This document shows, piece after piece, positions 26,959 through 35,951 of a DNA stretch of 64,000 nt. The notes below the pieces were generated by a model. It saw nothing but the letters and a program-made list of their open reading frames with translations. It searched no databases and was not told the DNA's origin. Positions within the stretch are counted from its first letter, which is position 1. Each line of letters opens with the position of its first letter. The position numbers were made by a program, and so were the translations under genes. This DNA is from QANA01 sp963665505 (GTDB taxonomy: Bacteria > Bacillota > Clostridia > Christensenellales > Christensenellaceae): positions 496,001 to 560,000 of the forward strand of contig OY762275.1 in assembly GCA_963665505.1 (NCBI GenBank), in the 5' to 3' direction.

Positions 26959-27499
26959 AGTGATTAAAACGGCGATAGAGGGCCTAGTCGTCGTCGAACC
27001 GCAGGTGTTCGGGGACGAGCGGGGCTATTTCATGGAGACATACAACCGCGCGGTATTTATGGACGCCGGCTTGGATATGATTTTTGTGCAGGATAACCAA
27101 TCAAAATCCAAAAAAGGCGTTCTGCGCGGCCTGCATTTCCAGACGAGATTCCCGCAGGGCAAACTGGTGCGCGTCATTTCGGGCAGCGTATACGACGTAG
27201 GCGTAGATCTGCGGGAAAACTCTCCGACATACGGGAAATATGCGGGCGTCGTTCTCTCGGGCGAAAACAAGAAGATGTTCTACGTGCCCGAAGGATTCGC
27301 GCATGGTTTTCTGGTGCTGTCGGACGAGGCGGTATTCACCTATAAGTGCACAAACCTATATCACCCGGAATATGACGGCGGCATCATTTATGATGACCAG
27401 GAGATCGGAGTGGACTGGCCGCTCGAAGGGCTGGCGCTGCTTTTGTCTGAAAAAGATAAAAAACTGCCTTCTCTTGCAGAATCCAAGGTTTGTTTTTAA
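26945..27499 (+). CDS. rfbC: dTDP-4-dehydrorhamnose 3,5-epimerase
   Basis: RfbC/RmlC epimerises dTDP-4-keto-6-deoxyglucose at C3 and C5. The 184-residue cupin has the catalytic His in GVLRGLHFQ and the Tyr-bearing FYVPEGFAHGFLVLSD. DERGYFMETY near residue 24 is the usual N-terminal motif. It overlaps the end of rfbA by 14 bp in a different frame. Confidence 0.95.
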   Translation: MAQIEVIKTAIEGLVVVEPQVFGDERGYFMETYNRAVFMDAGLDMIFVQDNQSKSKKGVLRGLHFQTRFPQGKLVRVISGSVYDVGVDLRENSPTYGKYAGVVLSGENKKMFYVPEGFAHGFLVLSDEAVFTYKCTNLYHPEYDGGIIYDDQEIGVDWPLEGLALLLSEKDKKLPSLAESKVCF

Positions 27500-27510
27500 A
27501 GGAGACATAT

Positions 27511-28572
27511 ATGAGAACTGTTTTAGTCACGGGCGGCGCCGGGTTCATCGGATCCAATTTTGTAAACTATGCAAGGGACAAACATGCGGATTGGACGATC
27601 GTGAACCTGGATGCACTGACCTATGCGGGAAACCTGGAAAACCTGAAGGACTTGGAGAAAGATGCGCGGCATATATTTATCAAGGGAGATATCACAAACA
27701 GAACGCTCGTCTCCTCGCTTTTTGCAACCTATCCGTTTGATTTTGTCGTGAATTTTGCGGCCGAAACGCATGTGGACCGCAGCATACACGACCCTGATAT
27801 TTTTTTGCGGACAAACGTGTTTGGCACGCAGTGCCTGCTGGATACGGCAAAATCTGCCTGGCAGACGGGCAAAGACGCGGCGGGATACCCCACGTACCGC
27901 GAAGGGGTCAAGTATCTGCAGGTATCCACCGACGAAGTGTACGGTGCGCTCGGCAAGACGGGCATGTTCCGGGAAACAACGCCGCTTGCGCCCAACAGCC
28001 CCTATTCCGCGAGTAAAGCTTCGGCGGATATGCTGGTACGCGCCTATAACAAAACATTCAAACTGCCCGTGAACATTACGCGATGCTCCAATAACTATGG
28101 ACCCTATCAATTTCCCGAGAAACTGATCCCGCTGATGATCGGCAATGCGCTGGAAGAGAAAAAACTGCCCGTATACGGCGACGGGATGCAGGTGCGCGAC
28201 TGGCTGCATGTTTTGGATCATTGCAGCGCCATCGATGCCGTATTAGATAAAGGCGTGGTCGGGGAAGTCTATAATATCGGCGGAAACAACGAACGGGCGA
28301 ATATAGAGATCGTCCGCAACATCCTGCAAGCGCTGGATAAACCGGAAGACCTGATCGCACACGTGGAAGACCGGCTGGGGCATGACAGGCGGTATGCCAT
28401 AGACAACGCGAAGATCACAAAAACGTTGGGTTGGACGCCCGCGTATACGTTTGAAAAAGGGATGGCGGAAACAATTGCCTGGTATCTGCACAACCAAGGC
28501 TGGCTGGATGGCGTCCGTTCCGGCGCATACCAAACGTATTACGATACGTATTATTCCGATAAAATAAGATAA
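27511..28572 (+). CDS. rfbB: dTDP-glucose 4,6-dehydratase
   Basis: RfbB/RmlB is the second step of the pathway, converting dTDP-glucose to dTDP-4-keto-6-deoxyglucose with bound NAD+. The 353-residue SDR enzyme has TGGAGFIGSNF at the N-terminus, AAETHVDRSI, STDEVYG, and the catalytic YSASKA. The start at 27511 has AAAGGAG 6 bp upstream. With rfbD, rfbA and rfbC it completes the four-enzyme set, followed by two glycosyltransferases that may use the product. Confidence 0.96.
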   Translation: MRTVLVTGGAGFIGSNFVNYARDKHADWTIVNLDALTYAGNLENLKDLEKDARHIFIKGDITNRTLVSSLFATYPFDFVVNFAAETHVDRSIHDPDIFLRTNVFGTQCLLDTAKSAWQTGKDAAGYPTYREGVKYLQVSTDEVYGALGKTGMFRETTPLAPNSPYSASKASADMLVRAYNKTFKLPVNITRCSNNYGPYQFPEKLIPLMIGNALEEKKLPVYGDGMQVRDWLHVLDHCSAIDAVLDKGVVGEVYNIGGNNERANIEIVRNILQALDKPEDLIAHVEDRLGHDRRYAIDNAKITKTLGWTPAYTFEKGMAETIAWYLHNQGWLDGVRSGAYQTYYDTYYSDKIR

Positions 28573-28586
28573 GGTAAAAAAGAGAC

Positions 28587-29315
28587 GTGGAAAACCAACG
28601 CACAAAAACAAGGGTCTCGGTAGCGATGGCCGTCTGCAATGGGGCGCGCTACCTGCGGCCGCAGATCGATTCCATTTTGAATCAGCTTACACAGGACGAC
28701 GAACTTGTGATAGATATAGATCCTTCCCATGATGCATCCGAGAAAATCGTGCACGAATATGCCGGCAAAGACAAACGGGTCCGGGTATACGGGGGGCCCG
28801 GGAAAGGGGTCGTATGCAATTTTGAGCGGGCCCTTTACCATACGACGGGGGCGTATATTTTTCTTTCCGACCAGGATGACGTCTGGGCGAAAGAAAAAGT
28901 ACGGGTGTGCCTCCCCGTGCTGCAAAAGCAAGGGGTCCTTGCCGTGGTGCACAATGCCATTGTGACGGATGCGCAGCTGCGGGAGACCGGCGGGCTTTTT
29001 TATAAAAAGGATTTTTCTGCGGGCGTATGCAGGAATATCCTGAAAAACGGCTATATGGGGTGCTGTATGGCGTTCCGGCGGCAGCTGTTGCGCTATGCGC
29101 TGCCTTTCCCCGGCAGTGTCCCGATGCACGACCAATGGCTGGGCATCGTGGCGGCCAAACGGGGGAAAGTAGAATTCATCGATGCGCCCCTGCTGTATTA
29201 CCGCAGGCACAAAAACACCATGACGGGCCGAGAAAAAGCAGATATAGGCCGCAGGATCCGGTGGAGGATGGATGTGCTGCGCCCCTATCTGACGCTGCGG
29301 AACAAGGACATATGA
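28587..29315 (+). CDS. Family 2 glycosyltransferase
   Basis: This 242-residue GT-A protein starts at GTG with only a modest ribosome site. SVAMAVCNGARYL opens the fold and FLSDQDDVW carries the DxD metal motif. The usual DDGSxD nucleotide motif is replaced by DIDPSHDAS, an uncommon variation. The C-terminal MHDQWLGIVA segment matches alpha-1,3-rhamnosyltransferase-like GT2 enzymes. It starts 14 bp after rfbB, so it is probably co-transcribed. Confidence 0.78.
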   Translation: MENQRTKTRVSVAMAVCNGARYLRPQIDSILNQLTQDDELVIDIDPSHDASEKIVHEYAGKDKRVRVYGGPGKGVVCNFERALYHTTGAYIFLSDQDDVWAKEKVRVCLPVLQKQGVLAVVHNAIVTDAQLRETGGLFYKKDFSAGVCRNILKNGYMGCCMAFRRQLLRYALPFPGSVPMHDQWLGIVAAKRGKVEFIDAPLLYYRRHKNTMTGREKADIGRRIRWRMDVLRPYLTLRNKDI

Positions 29316-29340
29316 GTACGTTTATCCGAAGGGAACGGAT

Positions 29341-30120
29341 ATGGAACAGACGCAAGAAACAAAAATCCAAGCCCTGATCGTCCTATACAATACGCATTTA
29401 GCGGACAGCATGACCTTCCGGTCGATACGGGATACGGAAGGCATCTTTATCACGATCGCGGACAATAGCACGCGGGACTTTAAAAATGCGGAGGCGGCGC
29501 GGGAAGCGGGCTGCCGGTATATAAACATGCAGGGGAACAAGGGCCTGAGCAAAGCTTATAACAAAGCGATTGCCGGGCTGGAGAAAAACGAAGATCTTCT
29601 TTGCCTGTTTGATGAGGATGCGCGCGTGGGGGAAAACTACTTTTCCGCACTGCGGGAAGCGGCGGAAAGCCGGGCGGGTGTGGATATTTTTGTCCCGGTC
29701 GTCCGGGACAAAAAGGGAATGCTTTCTCCTTGTATTTTCCAGGGGCTGACAGGCAGGCGGGCAAAGCGGCTGCGGGATATCCCGAAAAACAGACTTTCGG
29801 CGATCAACTGCGGAATGGCCATCCGGCTGCGCGTTTTTAAAGAGTACATTTACGACGAAGGACTGTTCCTGGATTATATCGACCATGCGTTCATCCGGGA
29901 CACCGTGCATACCGGCAGGGGAAAGCTGTACGTCATGGAAAATGCGTTGATACGCCAGACCTTTGCGGACAGCGAACCGTCCGACAGCGCGGCGGACAAC
30001 CGTCGGTTTGCCATTTACAAACGCGATACGGCATATTTTTGCAAAAAATACCAAATTTCCTCTTTTAGAAAAAATATGCATTTATTGAAAAGAAAAATTA
30101 AATTGCTACTGAAAAAATAA
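29341..30120 (+). CDS. Family 2 glycosyltransferase
   Basis: This 259-residue GT2-type enzyme shows ALIVLYNT at the N-terminus, ADNSTRD as the nucleotide loop and LFDEDARV as the DxD metal site. FLDYIDHAF is the acceptor-side acidic motif of rhamnosyltransferase-like members. The C-terminus is strongly basic (KRKIKLLLKK) and may associate with the membrane surface. It is the last gene of the rhamnose operon and is followed by a terminator. Confidence 0.78.
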   Translation: MEQTQETKIQALIVLYNTHLADSMTFRSIRDTEGIFITIADNSTRDFKNAEAAREAGCRYINMQGNKGLSKAYNKAIAGLEKNEDLLCLFDEDARVGENYFSALREAAESRAGVDIFVPVVRDKKGMLSPCIFQGLTGRRAKRLRDIPKNRLSAINCGMAIRLRVFKEYIYDEGLFLDYIDHAFIRDTVHTGRGKLYVMENALIRQTFADSEPSDSAADNRRFAIYKRDTAYFCKKYQISSFRKNMHLLKRKIKLLLKK

Positions 30121-30129
30121 AGGATTTTT

Positions 30130-30153
30130 AAACAAGGCTTGCCTTGTTTTTTT
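30130..30153 (+). terminator. Terminator of the rhamnose operon
   Basis: AAACAAGGC-TT-GCCTTGTTT forms a 9-bp stem continued by T's, 9 bp after the last glycosyltransferase. Confidence 0.8.
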
Positions 30154-30235
30154 GTTTCTGAAAATTCTTATCTGCATAGTTTTTCTGCTTTTCTCAAATA
30201 CTATTGTATATAGAAAAAGAAAAGGAGTTTGCTTT

Positions 30236-30421
30236 ATGGGACAATTGAATCAAATGGAATTGCAGAACCTTCGTCACCTGATCGGCGCACACGATACGGC
30301 ATATGAAAAGCTCAAAACATATGCGGAACAATCGAAGGACGTACAGGTAAAGGCCTATTTTGAGAGATCCTCGCAGGATGCGGAAAAGGTCAAACAACAA
30401 TTATTGTCATTTTTGAATTAG
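30236..30421 (+). CDS. Small helical protein, likely spore-coat related
   Basis: This 61-residue, mostly helical protein starts at ATG 30236, with AAAGGAG 8 bp upstream; the longer open frame from 30152 has no ribosome site. The sequence is rich in Gln, Leu and charged residues (MELQNLRHLIGAHDTAYEKL). It resembles small partners that often sit next to CotF-domain coat proteins. It lies 10 bp before a CotF-like gene. Function is not established. Confidence 0.6.
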   Translation: MGQLNQMELQNLRHLIGAHDTAYEKLKTYAEQSKDVQVKAYFERSSQDAEKVKQQLLSFLN

Positions 30422-30431
30422 GGAGGACAAG

Positions 30432-30680
30432 ATGCTGCAAGATAAAGTAATGGTCAACGATGCGCTCTCTATGATAAAGAGCAGTCTCACAACGTATGCG
30501 AACATCATATCCGAATGTGCGGATCCTCAGCTTAGAGCGGCGATCCGGCAGATACGCGATAAAGACGAAACAGCCCAGTATGAGCTGTATAAATTAGCGG
30601 AAACCAAAGGATTTTACCAGCCCGCGATGAAAGCAAACCCGACAGAGATCCAACAGGTGAGAAGCCAGCTGCAAGGATAA
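30432..30680 (+). CDS. CotF-family spore coat protein
   Basis: This 82-residue protein matches the CotF (PF07875-type) pattern LQDKVMVNDALSMIKSSLT...YANIISECADPQLRAAI...KGFYQPA. CotF-like proteins are found in the coat of Bacillus and clostridial spores. It is short compared with B. subtilis CotF and has no signal peptide. It is co-oriented with the 61-residue gene and directly downstream of the rhamnose operon. Sporulation-sigma promoters could not be identified with confidence. Confidence 0.78.
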   Translation: MLQDKVMVNDALSMIKSSLTTYANIISECADPQLRAAIRQIRDKDETAQYELYKLAETKGFYQPAMKANPTEIQQVRSQLQG

Positions 30681-30694
30681 CTGCTTTTTCAAAA

Positions 30695-30724
30695 AAACGT
30701 CCCGGCAAAAGCCGGGATGTTTTA
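30695..30724. terminator. Bidirectional terminator
   Basis: AAAACGTCCCGGC and GCCGGGATGTTTT flank an AAAA loop (one G-T pair) between the convergent coat gene and nadE. Confidence 0.85.
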
Positions 30725-30726
30725 CT

Positions 30727-32643
30727 TTATAAAGAAATATGTTCCAGATCTTCCAGCCAAAGCGCGACGCATGCGTCGCTCGGCATCCGCCAGTCTCCCC
30801 GCGGAGAAAGCACGACCGAACCGACTTTTGGCCCGTCCGGCAGGCAGGAACGCTTGAATTGTTGCGCAAAGAACCGCCGGTAAAAGACTTTTTCCCATTG
30901 CAGGATGACGGCGGGCGTGTACACGCCCGCAAACGCATGCGTCGCCAGATAAAATATTTTGGACGGCGCAAACCCGTAACGGATCATATAGTAAAGGAAG
31001 AAATCGTGCAGCTCGTAGGGGCCGACGATATCTTCGGTTTTCTGCGAGATCTGTCCCTCGGAGGGCGGCAGGAGTTCGGGGCTGACCGGCGTATGCAAGA
31101 TGCCCAGCAGCGTCTTTTGCAGTTGCGCATCGTCGGTGGAATCGGCGGCATATTGCACAAGGTGGCGGACGAGCGTCTTGGGGATAGACCCGTTGACACC
31201 GTACATGGACATATGGTCTCCGTTATAGGTAGACCAGCCGAGCGCAAGCTCGGAAAGATCGCCCGTGCCGACGACTATCCCGTTTTCGCGGTTGGCGAGG
31301 TCCATCAGGACTTGGGTACGTTCCCGTGCCTGCGTATTTTCGTACGTGACCGAGAAATCGGTTTCATCCTGCCCGATGTCGGCGAAATGCTGACGGACGG
31401 CCGCGGTGATATCGATCGTACGGAACGAAACGCCGAGCGATTCCGCCAGGAGGCGGGCGTTGCTGCGGGTCTTGATCGTGGTGCCGAAACAAGGCATGGA
31501 GACGGCCAGGACGTCTTTGCGCGAACGGTTCAGCAGATCGATAGCGCGGGCTGTTACCAAGAGCGCCAGGCAGGAATCCAACCCGCCCGAGACGCCGACG
31601 ATGGGTGTTTTGCTGTTCGTATGTGCCAAGCGTTTTTTCAGCCCCATGGATTGCATCGTGAGAATGCGTTCGCAGCGGCGCTTGCGGTCCGCCATGTCGG
31701 CGGGAACAAACGGGTGCATGGGGAACGCTCTGGTCAAATGGAACTTTTTTTCGGGCAGGGAAAAGAAGACACTGGTATGCCCGGCGGGATCGGAAGGCGC
31801 CCAGGTCGTGATACGCCGGCGTTCTCTGCTAAGGCGTTCCAGATCGACCTCCGCATAGGTCACGGTATTTTGAAACAATTCGCTTTCATTCAAAATGATG
31901 CCGTTTTCCGCGATGATGTTATGCCCCGCAAAGACCATGTCGGTCGTGGATTCCCCGTCTCCCGCGTCCGTATAGATATACGAGCAGATCAGGCGTCCGG
32001 ACTGCCCCGCGACCAGGTCGCGGCGGTATTGTTCCTTGCCGATCGTTTCGTCGCTGGCGGAAAGGTTGGCGATCACGGTAGCACCTGCGCCGGCGTGCCG
32101 GATGGAGGGCGGGCTGGCGGCCCACAGGTCTTCGCAGAGTTCTATGGCCAGTACGAATGCACGCATTTCCCGGCAGCGGAACAGAAGGTTTGTGCCGAAA
32201 GGACAGGTGTGTTCCCCAATCGTGATTTCGGACAGATCGTCGGGCGCAGCGGAAAAATGCCGTTGTTCATAAAATTCGCTGTAGTTGGGCAGATAGGTCT
32301 TGGGGACGACGCCGAGGATTTTTCCGGCGGCAAACACAACGGCGCAGTTATACAGTTTTCCCCCGTGCAAAAGAGGTGCGCCCAGAACTGTTACGAGGTC
32401 GAATGCGGCCGTTTCTTCCACAATGGAAAGAAGGGAGGAAACAGCGCCTTTCAACAGGGTTTCCTGCAGAAAAAGATCCCCGCACGTATAGCCGGTAAGG
32501 CAAAGCTCGGGCAGTATAAGCAGATGTGCGCCTTCCTTTCCGGCTTCTTTCATCACTGAAACGATATTGTTCTGGTTGAAGCGGCAATCGGCCACTCGTA
32601 TTTCCGGGGTGCCCGCGGCTACTTTGATAAATCCGTAATTCAT
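30727..32643 (-). CDS. nadE: Glutamine-dependent NAD+ synthetase
   Basis: NadE amidates nicotinic acid adenine dinucleotide to NAD+ with ATP, taking ammonia from glutamine. The 638-residue protein joins a nitrilase-type glutaminase domain (Glu46, Lys115, Cys170 triad) to an ATP-pyrophosphatase synthetase domain with SGGLDS at 352-357. It is the long eukaryote/actinobacteria-like form rather than the short ammonia-only NadE. The ribosome site is AGAGGT, 8 bp before the ATG. Confidence 0.94.
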   Translation of the reverse strand: MNYGFIKVAAGTPEIRVADCRFNQNNIVSVMKEAGKEGAHLLILPELCLTGYTCGDLFLQETLLKGAVSSLLSIVEETAAFDLVTVLGAPLLHGGKLYNCAVVFAAGKILGVVPKTYLPNYSEFYEQRHFSAAPDDLSEITIGEHTCPFGTNLLFRCREMRAFVLAIELCEDLWAASPPSIRHAGAGATVIANLSASDETIGKEQYRRDLVAGQSGRLICSYIYTDAGDGESTTDMVFAGHNIIAENGIILNESELFQNTVTYAEVDLERLSRERRRITTWAPSDPAGHTSVFFSLPEKKFHLTRAFPMHPFVPADMADRKRRCERILTMQSMGLKKRLAHTNSKTPIVGVSGGLDSCLALLVTARAIDLLNRSRKDVLAVSMPCFGTTIKTRSNARLLAESLGVSFRTIDITAAVRQHFADIGQDETDFSVTYENTQARERTQVLMDLANRENGIVVGTGDLSELALGWSTYNGDHMSMYGVNGSIPKTLVRHLVQYAADSTDDAQLQKTLLGILHTPVSPELLPPSEGQISQKTEDIVGPYELHDFFLYYMIRYGFAPSKIFYLATHAFAGVYTPAVILQWEKVFYRRFFAQQFKRSCLPDGPKVGSVVLSPRGDWRMPSDACVALWLEDLEHISL

Positions 32644-32722
32644 ATTCTTGGACCTCTATTGTGAAGTTGGTTGCATAGACTCGGTTTTTCAAGCGATCGC
32701 ATATAAAACAGCTTTTTCAATT

Positions 32723-32751
32723 ATCATACAATTAAACGGCCGGTTTTACAA
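32723..32751 (-). promoter_or_regulatory. Promoter of nadE
   Basis: On the minus strand TTGTAA (32751-32746) and TATGAT (32728-32723) are 17 bp apart, about 80 bp before nadE. Confidence 0.55.
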
Positions 32752-32814
32752 GAGACAGAATGTTTTGGCTATTCATGAGGCGGGTATTTTTTATATTGCA
32801 TAAGGGTGTATAAT

Positions 32815-32846
32815 ATGATATCATGATATCGTGATATCATGATAGT
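32815..32846. repeat. Tandem 8-bp repeats forming a palindrome upstream of the his promoter
   Basis: Four consecutive copies of an ATGATATC-like octamer occupy 32815-32846; the third begins with G and the fourth is degenerate. Within them ATCATGATATC-GT-GATATCATGAT (32820-32843) is a perfect inverted repeat with 11-bp arms. It ends 2 bp before the -35 of the hisZ promoter, so it is a candidate regulator site. Confidence 0.7.
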
Positions 32847-32873
32847 TGACTAAATTACCAAATATGCTATAAT
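32846..32873 (+). promoter_or_regulatory. Promoter of the his operon
   Basis: TTGACT (32846-32851) and TATAAT (32868-32873) are spaced by 16 bp, with TGC before the -10 (extended). The start codon is 57 bp downstream, so the leader is too short for a T-box or attenuator. Confidence 0.75.
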
Positions 32874-32930
32874 ACAACTATTATAATATGTTATAATATT
32901 AAAATTACAACAGGAAATGAGGGTCCCCTT

Positions 32931-34037
32931 TTGAATATCGAGATAGACACATTGCGGGAAAGCGAACAGATCATCCTGATTTTGCGCAATCTTTACGAAC
33001 AGTACGGGTACCGCAAATATTGCATGGATAAATTGGAAGAATATGCGCTGTATGTGGAAAACATGAATTTTCTCCCGAGCAGGGAGATCATCGTGTTCAG
33101 CGATTTAGACGGCCGGCTCATGGCTTTGAAACCGGACATCACGCTTTCCATTGCAAAAAATGTGAAGGAATCTCCGGAAGGTTTGGAAAAACTCTATTAT
33201 ACGGAGAATGTGTTCCGCGCATCCCGGCAGACCCGGAAGTATACGGAGATCCGGCAGATGGGGCTGGAATGCATAGGGAATCTTACGCTTTACAATATCA
33301 TCGAGACGCTTTCTCTGGCGCTGCAGAGCCTGCGGATCATCCATCCGTCGTATGTGCTGGATATTTCGCATCTGGGTTTCATATCAGGCCTGATGGACGC
33401 GCTGCCCATCGATTATGCGGTGCGGCAGGAGCTGCTTTCCTGTCTGAAGGAGAAGAACCCGCATGACCTCAGGCGGATCGCCGAAGCGGCGGGCATTCCG
33501 GCGGACGATACGGACAGATTATGCCGTCTGGTCATGCTTTCGGGCGATTTCGGGGAGAGCCTGGCCGTTGCGCGGGCGATCGCGGCAAACGATACGATGC
33601 AAAGCGCCGTCGCGGAATTGGAAAGAATCTATAAAGCGCTGGGCGGCGGGCATATGCGGCTGGATTTTTCCATCGTTTCGGATATGCAGTATTACAACGG
33701 CATCATGTTCCAGGGCTATGTGGAATCGGTGCCGGGCGTTGTGCTGAGCGGCGGCCAATATGATAATCTTTTGGCCCGCATGGGCAAGGCGCAGATGAAG
33801 GCCATTGGGTTTGCCATCAGTTTTGACGAATTGGAACAGTATTTCCATACCGCTGCCGTGCAGGACCTGGACGTACTGGTCCTCTACGATGCCAATACCG
33901 ATCCTGCGTTGGTCTACCGGACGGTGAAGGACCTGGCGGCGCAAGGAAAAACCGTACTGGCACAGACAGTCGTGCCGGGGACCATACGCTGTAAGACGCG
34001 GGTGGACCTGCGGGCGAAGGAGGGTATGGATGCTTAA
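32931..34037 (+). CDS. hisZ: ATP phosphoribosyltransferase regulatory subunit
   Basis: HisZ is a class II histidyl-tRNA-synthetase-like protein without aminoacylation activity that forms the hetero-octameric, histidine-sensitive enzyme with short HisG. The 368-residue protein keeps synthetase-like motif 2 (ENVFRASRQTRKYTEIRQMG) and SGGQYDNL of motif 3. The start is TTG, with GAGGG about 8 bp upstream; no better ATG exists nearby. It overlaps hisG by 8 bp and leads a ten-gene operon. Confidence 0.9.
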   Translation: MNIEIDTLRESEQIILILRNLYEQYGYRKYCMDKLEEYALYVENMNFLPSREIIVFSDLDGRLMALKPDITLSIAKNVKESPEGLEKLYYTENVFRASRQTRKYTEIRQMGLECIGNLTLYNIIETLSLALQSLRIIHPSYVLDISHLGFISGLMDALPIDYAVRQELLSCLKEKNPHDLRRIAEAAGIPADDTDRLCRLVMLSGDFGESLAVARAIAANDTMQSAVAELERIYKALGGGHMRLDFSIVSDMQYYNGIMFQGYVESVPGVVLSGGQYDNLLARMGKAQMKAIGFAISFDELEQYFHTAAVQDLDVLVLYDANTDPALVYRTVKDLAAQGKTVLAQTVVPGTIRCKTRVDLRAKEGMDA

Positions 34038-34650
34038 TATCGCTTTGGCCAAAGGGCGCTTGGGAAACCAGGTGTATGACTTGTTTGAGAAGATCGGATA
34101 TAACTGTACAGATATGCGGGAAGACAACCGGCGGCTGATATTTGAAAACCCGGCGTGCGGGGCCTGTTATTTCCTTGTGAAACCGACAGATGTTTCCACG
34201 TATGTGGAGCGCGGGGTGGCAGACGTGGGCGTGACCGGTAAAGATGTGCTTTTGGAACAGCAGCCCAACGTCTATGAATTATTGGACCTTGGAATAGGCA
34301 AATGCCATATGGCGGTCGCCGCCAAAAACGGATATGCGGAAGATGTGGGTTCGGTCCTGCGGGTGGCGACCAAATACCCGAATATCACAAGGAACTATTA
34401 CAAAGGGATCAACCGGGAGATCGAGATCATCAAACTGAGCGGTTCCATCGAACTGGCGCCTATACTGGGGCTTTCGGACGTGATCATGGATATCGTACAG
34501 ACGGGCAATACGCTGCGGGAAAACGATCTTTCCGTATGTACGATGGTGCTGGATATCAGCGCGCGGCTCATTGCCAATAAAGCGAGCTATCGCTTCAAAC
34601 AGGCCGAGATCGCGCGGCTGGTCGCTAAACTCACGGAGGCAATACGATGA
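34030..34650 (+). CDS. hisG: ATP phosphoribosyltransferase, short form
   Basis: HisG catalyses the first, committed step, ATP + PRPP to phosphoribosyl-ATP. At 206 residues it is the short form that lacks the C-terminal ACT-like regulatory domain and needs HisZ. It starts IALAKGRLG and has the PRPP-binding segment DIVQTGNTLRENDL near residue 155. It overlaps hisZ and hisD by a few bases. Confidence 0.95.
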   Translation: MLNIALAKGRLGNQVYDLFEKIGYNCTDMREDNRRLIFENPACGACYFLVKPTDVSTYVERGVADVGVTGKDVLLEQQPNVYELLDLGIGKCHMAVAAKNGYAEDVGSVLRVATKYPNITRNYYKGINREIEIIKLSGSIELAPILGLSDVIMDIVQTGNTLRENDLSVCTMVLDISARLIANKASYRFKQAEIARLVAKLTEAIR

Positions 34651-35951
34651 TCAGAGTCTATGACTTGCAGGATATCCGTACGGAAGATATTCTGAAAAGG
34701 GACCTGGTGCGCCCGGTCCGGGAAGACGTGGAAAAAATCGTCTCGGCCATCCTGGAAGATGTGCGTCAAAAAGGAGACAGCGCGCTGTTCGCGTACTGCG
34801 AAAAGCTGGACGGTGCGAAATTATCCGCCCTGGAAGTTTCGCAGGCGGAGATAGAAGCTGCCTGTGCGTCGATCGACCCGGCTTTTCTGCGGACGATGAC
34901 GCTGGCCAAGCAAAACATAACGCATTTTCACAAACAACAGATACGCGCCAACTTTATTTTGAACGATAGGGCGGGCGTGCTTTTGGGGCAGAAGGTCACC
35001 CCCATCGAACGCGTGGGCCTGTATGCACCGGGCGGGACGGCGAGTTACCCCAGCAGCGTGCTGATGAGCGCGATCCCGGCCAAACTGGCGGGCGTAGAGG
35101 AACTCGTGATGACGACGCCGCCTAAAAAAGACGGGAGCGTCGCGCCGGCGATTCTGGCGGCGGCAAAACTGGCCGGCGTGGACAGGATCTTCAAACTGGG
35201 CGGCGCCCAGGCCATCGCCGCGCTGGCGTACGGGACGAAGAGCGTGCCCCGGGTGTATAAGATCGTCGGGCCCGGCAACATATTTGTCGCGACGGCCAAA
35301 CGGCGGGTGTTTGGGCTGGTGGATATCGATATGATCGCGGGGCCGAGCGAGATACTCGTCATCGCGGACGAAACGGCGGATCCGGTGGCGGTCGCGGGAG
35401 ACCTGCTCTCCCAGGCCGAGCACGACAAACTGGCCACGGCCATCCTGCTGACGGACAGCATGGAGCTGGCGAAAGCCGTATCCATGGAAGTGGAAAGACA
35501 GCTTGCCTTGCTGCCGCGCAGGGAGATCTGCCGCGCTTCGATCGATACCAACGGGAAAATCATCGTGGCGAAAGACATCGATGCCGCGATAGACGTGGCC
35601 AACGATATCGCGCCCGAACACCTGGAACTATGCGTCCGGGACCCGTTTGCCGCGCTCAATAAAGTGAAGAATGCCGGCAGTATTTTCCTCGGGAACAATG
35701 CGCCCGAGGCGCTCGGAGATTATCTTGCGGGCCCCAACCACATTTTGCCTACGGGCGGCTCCGCGAAGTATTCTTCCCCGCTTTCGGTGGACGATTTCAT
35801 AAAAAAATCTTCGTTTGTTTATTATACAAAAGCGGCGTTGGCCGCCGTAAAAGACGATATCACCCGCTTTGCAGAAAAGGAAGGGTTACAGGCGCACGGC
35901 AAGAGCGTTGCCCTGCGGTTTGATGGGAAAGAGGAGGAGAAAAAACAATGA
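34647..35951 (+). CDS. hisD: Histidinol dehydrogenase
   Basis: HisD oxidises histidinol to histidine in two NAD+-dependent steps with a zinc site. The 434-residue protein shows VGLYAPGGTASYPSS, GPGNIFVATAKR, DMIAGPSEI and the zinc-binding region SQAEHDKLATAILLT. LPTGGSAKYSSPLSVDDF near the C-terminus is the usual family end. The start ATG overlaps the hisG stop as ATGA. Confidence 0.96.
   Translation: MIRVYDLQDIRTEDILKRDLVRPVREDVEKIVSAILEDVRQKGDSALFAYCEKLDGAKLSALEVSQAEIEAACASIDPAFLRTMTLAKQNITHFHKQQIRANFILNDRAGVLLGQKVTPIERVGLYAPGGTASYPSSVLMSAIPAKLAGVEELVMTTPPKKDGSVAPAILAAAKLAGVDRIFKLGGAQAIAALAYGTKSVPRVYKIVGPGNIFVATAKRRVFGLVDIDMIAGPSEILVIADETADPVAVAGDLLSQAEHDKLATAILLTDSMELAKAVSMEVERQLALLPRREICRASIDTNGKIIVAKDIDAAIDVANDIAPEHLELCVRDPFAALNKVKNAGSIFLGNNAPEALGDYLAGPNHILPTGGSAKYSSPLSVDDFIKKSSFVYYTKAALAAVKDDITRFAEKEGLQAHGKSVALRFDGKEEEKKQ

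Noticed and set aside
30739..32559. 606-codon ORF opposite nadE
   Set aside because: Antisense shadow of a conserved enzyme; no ribosome site and no recognisable protein features.
32874..32930. T-box or attenuator in the his leader
   Set aside because: Only about 57 bp between the -10 and the start codon, with no hairpin or His codon run.
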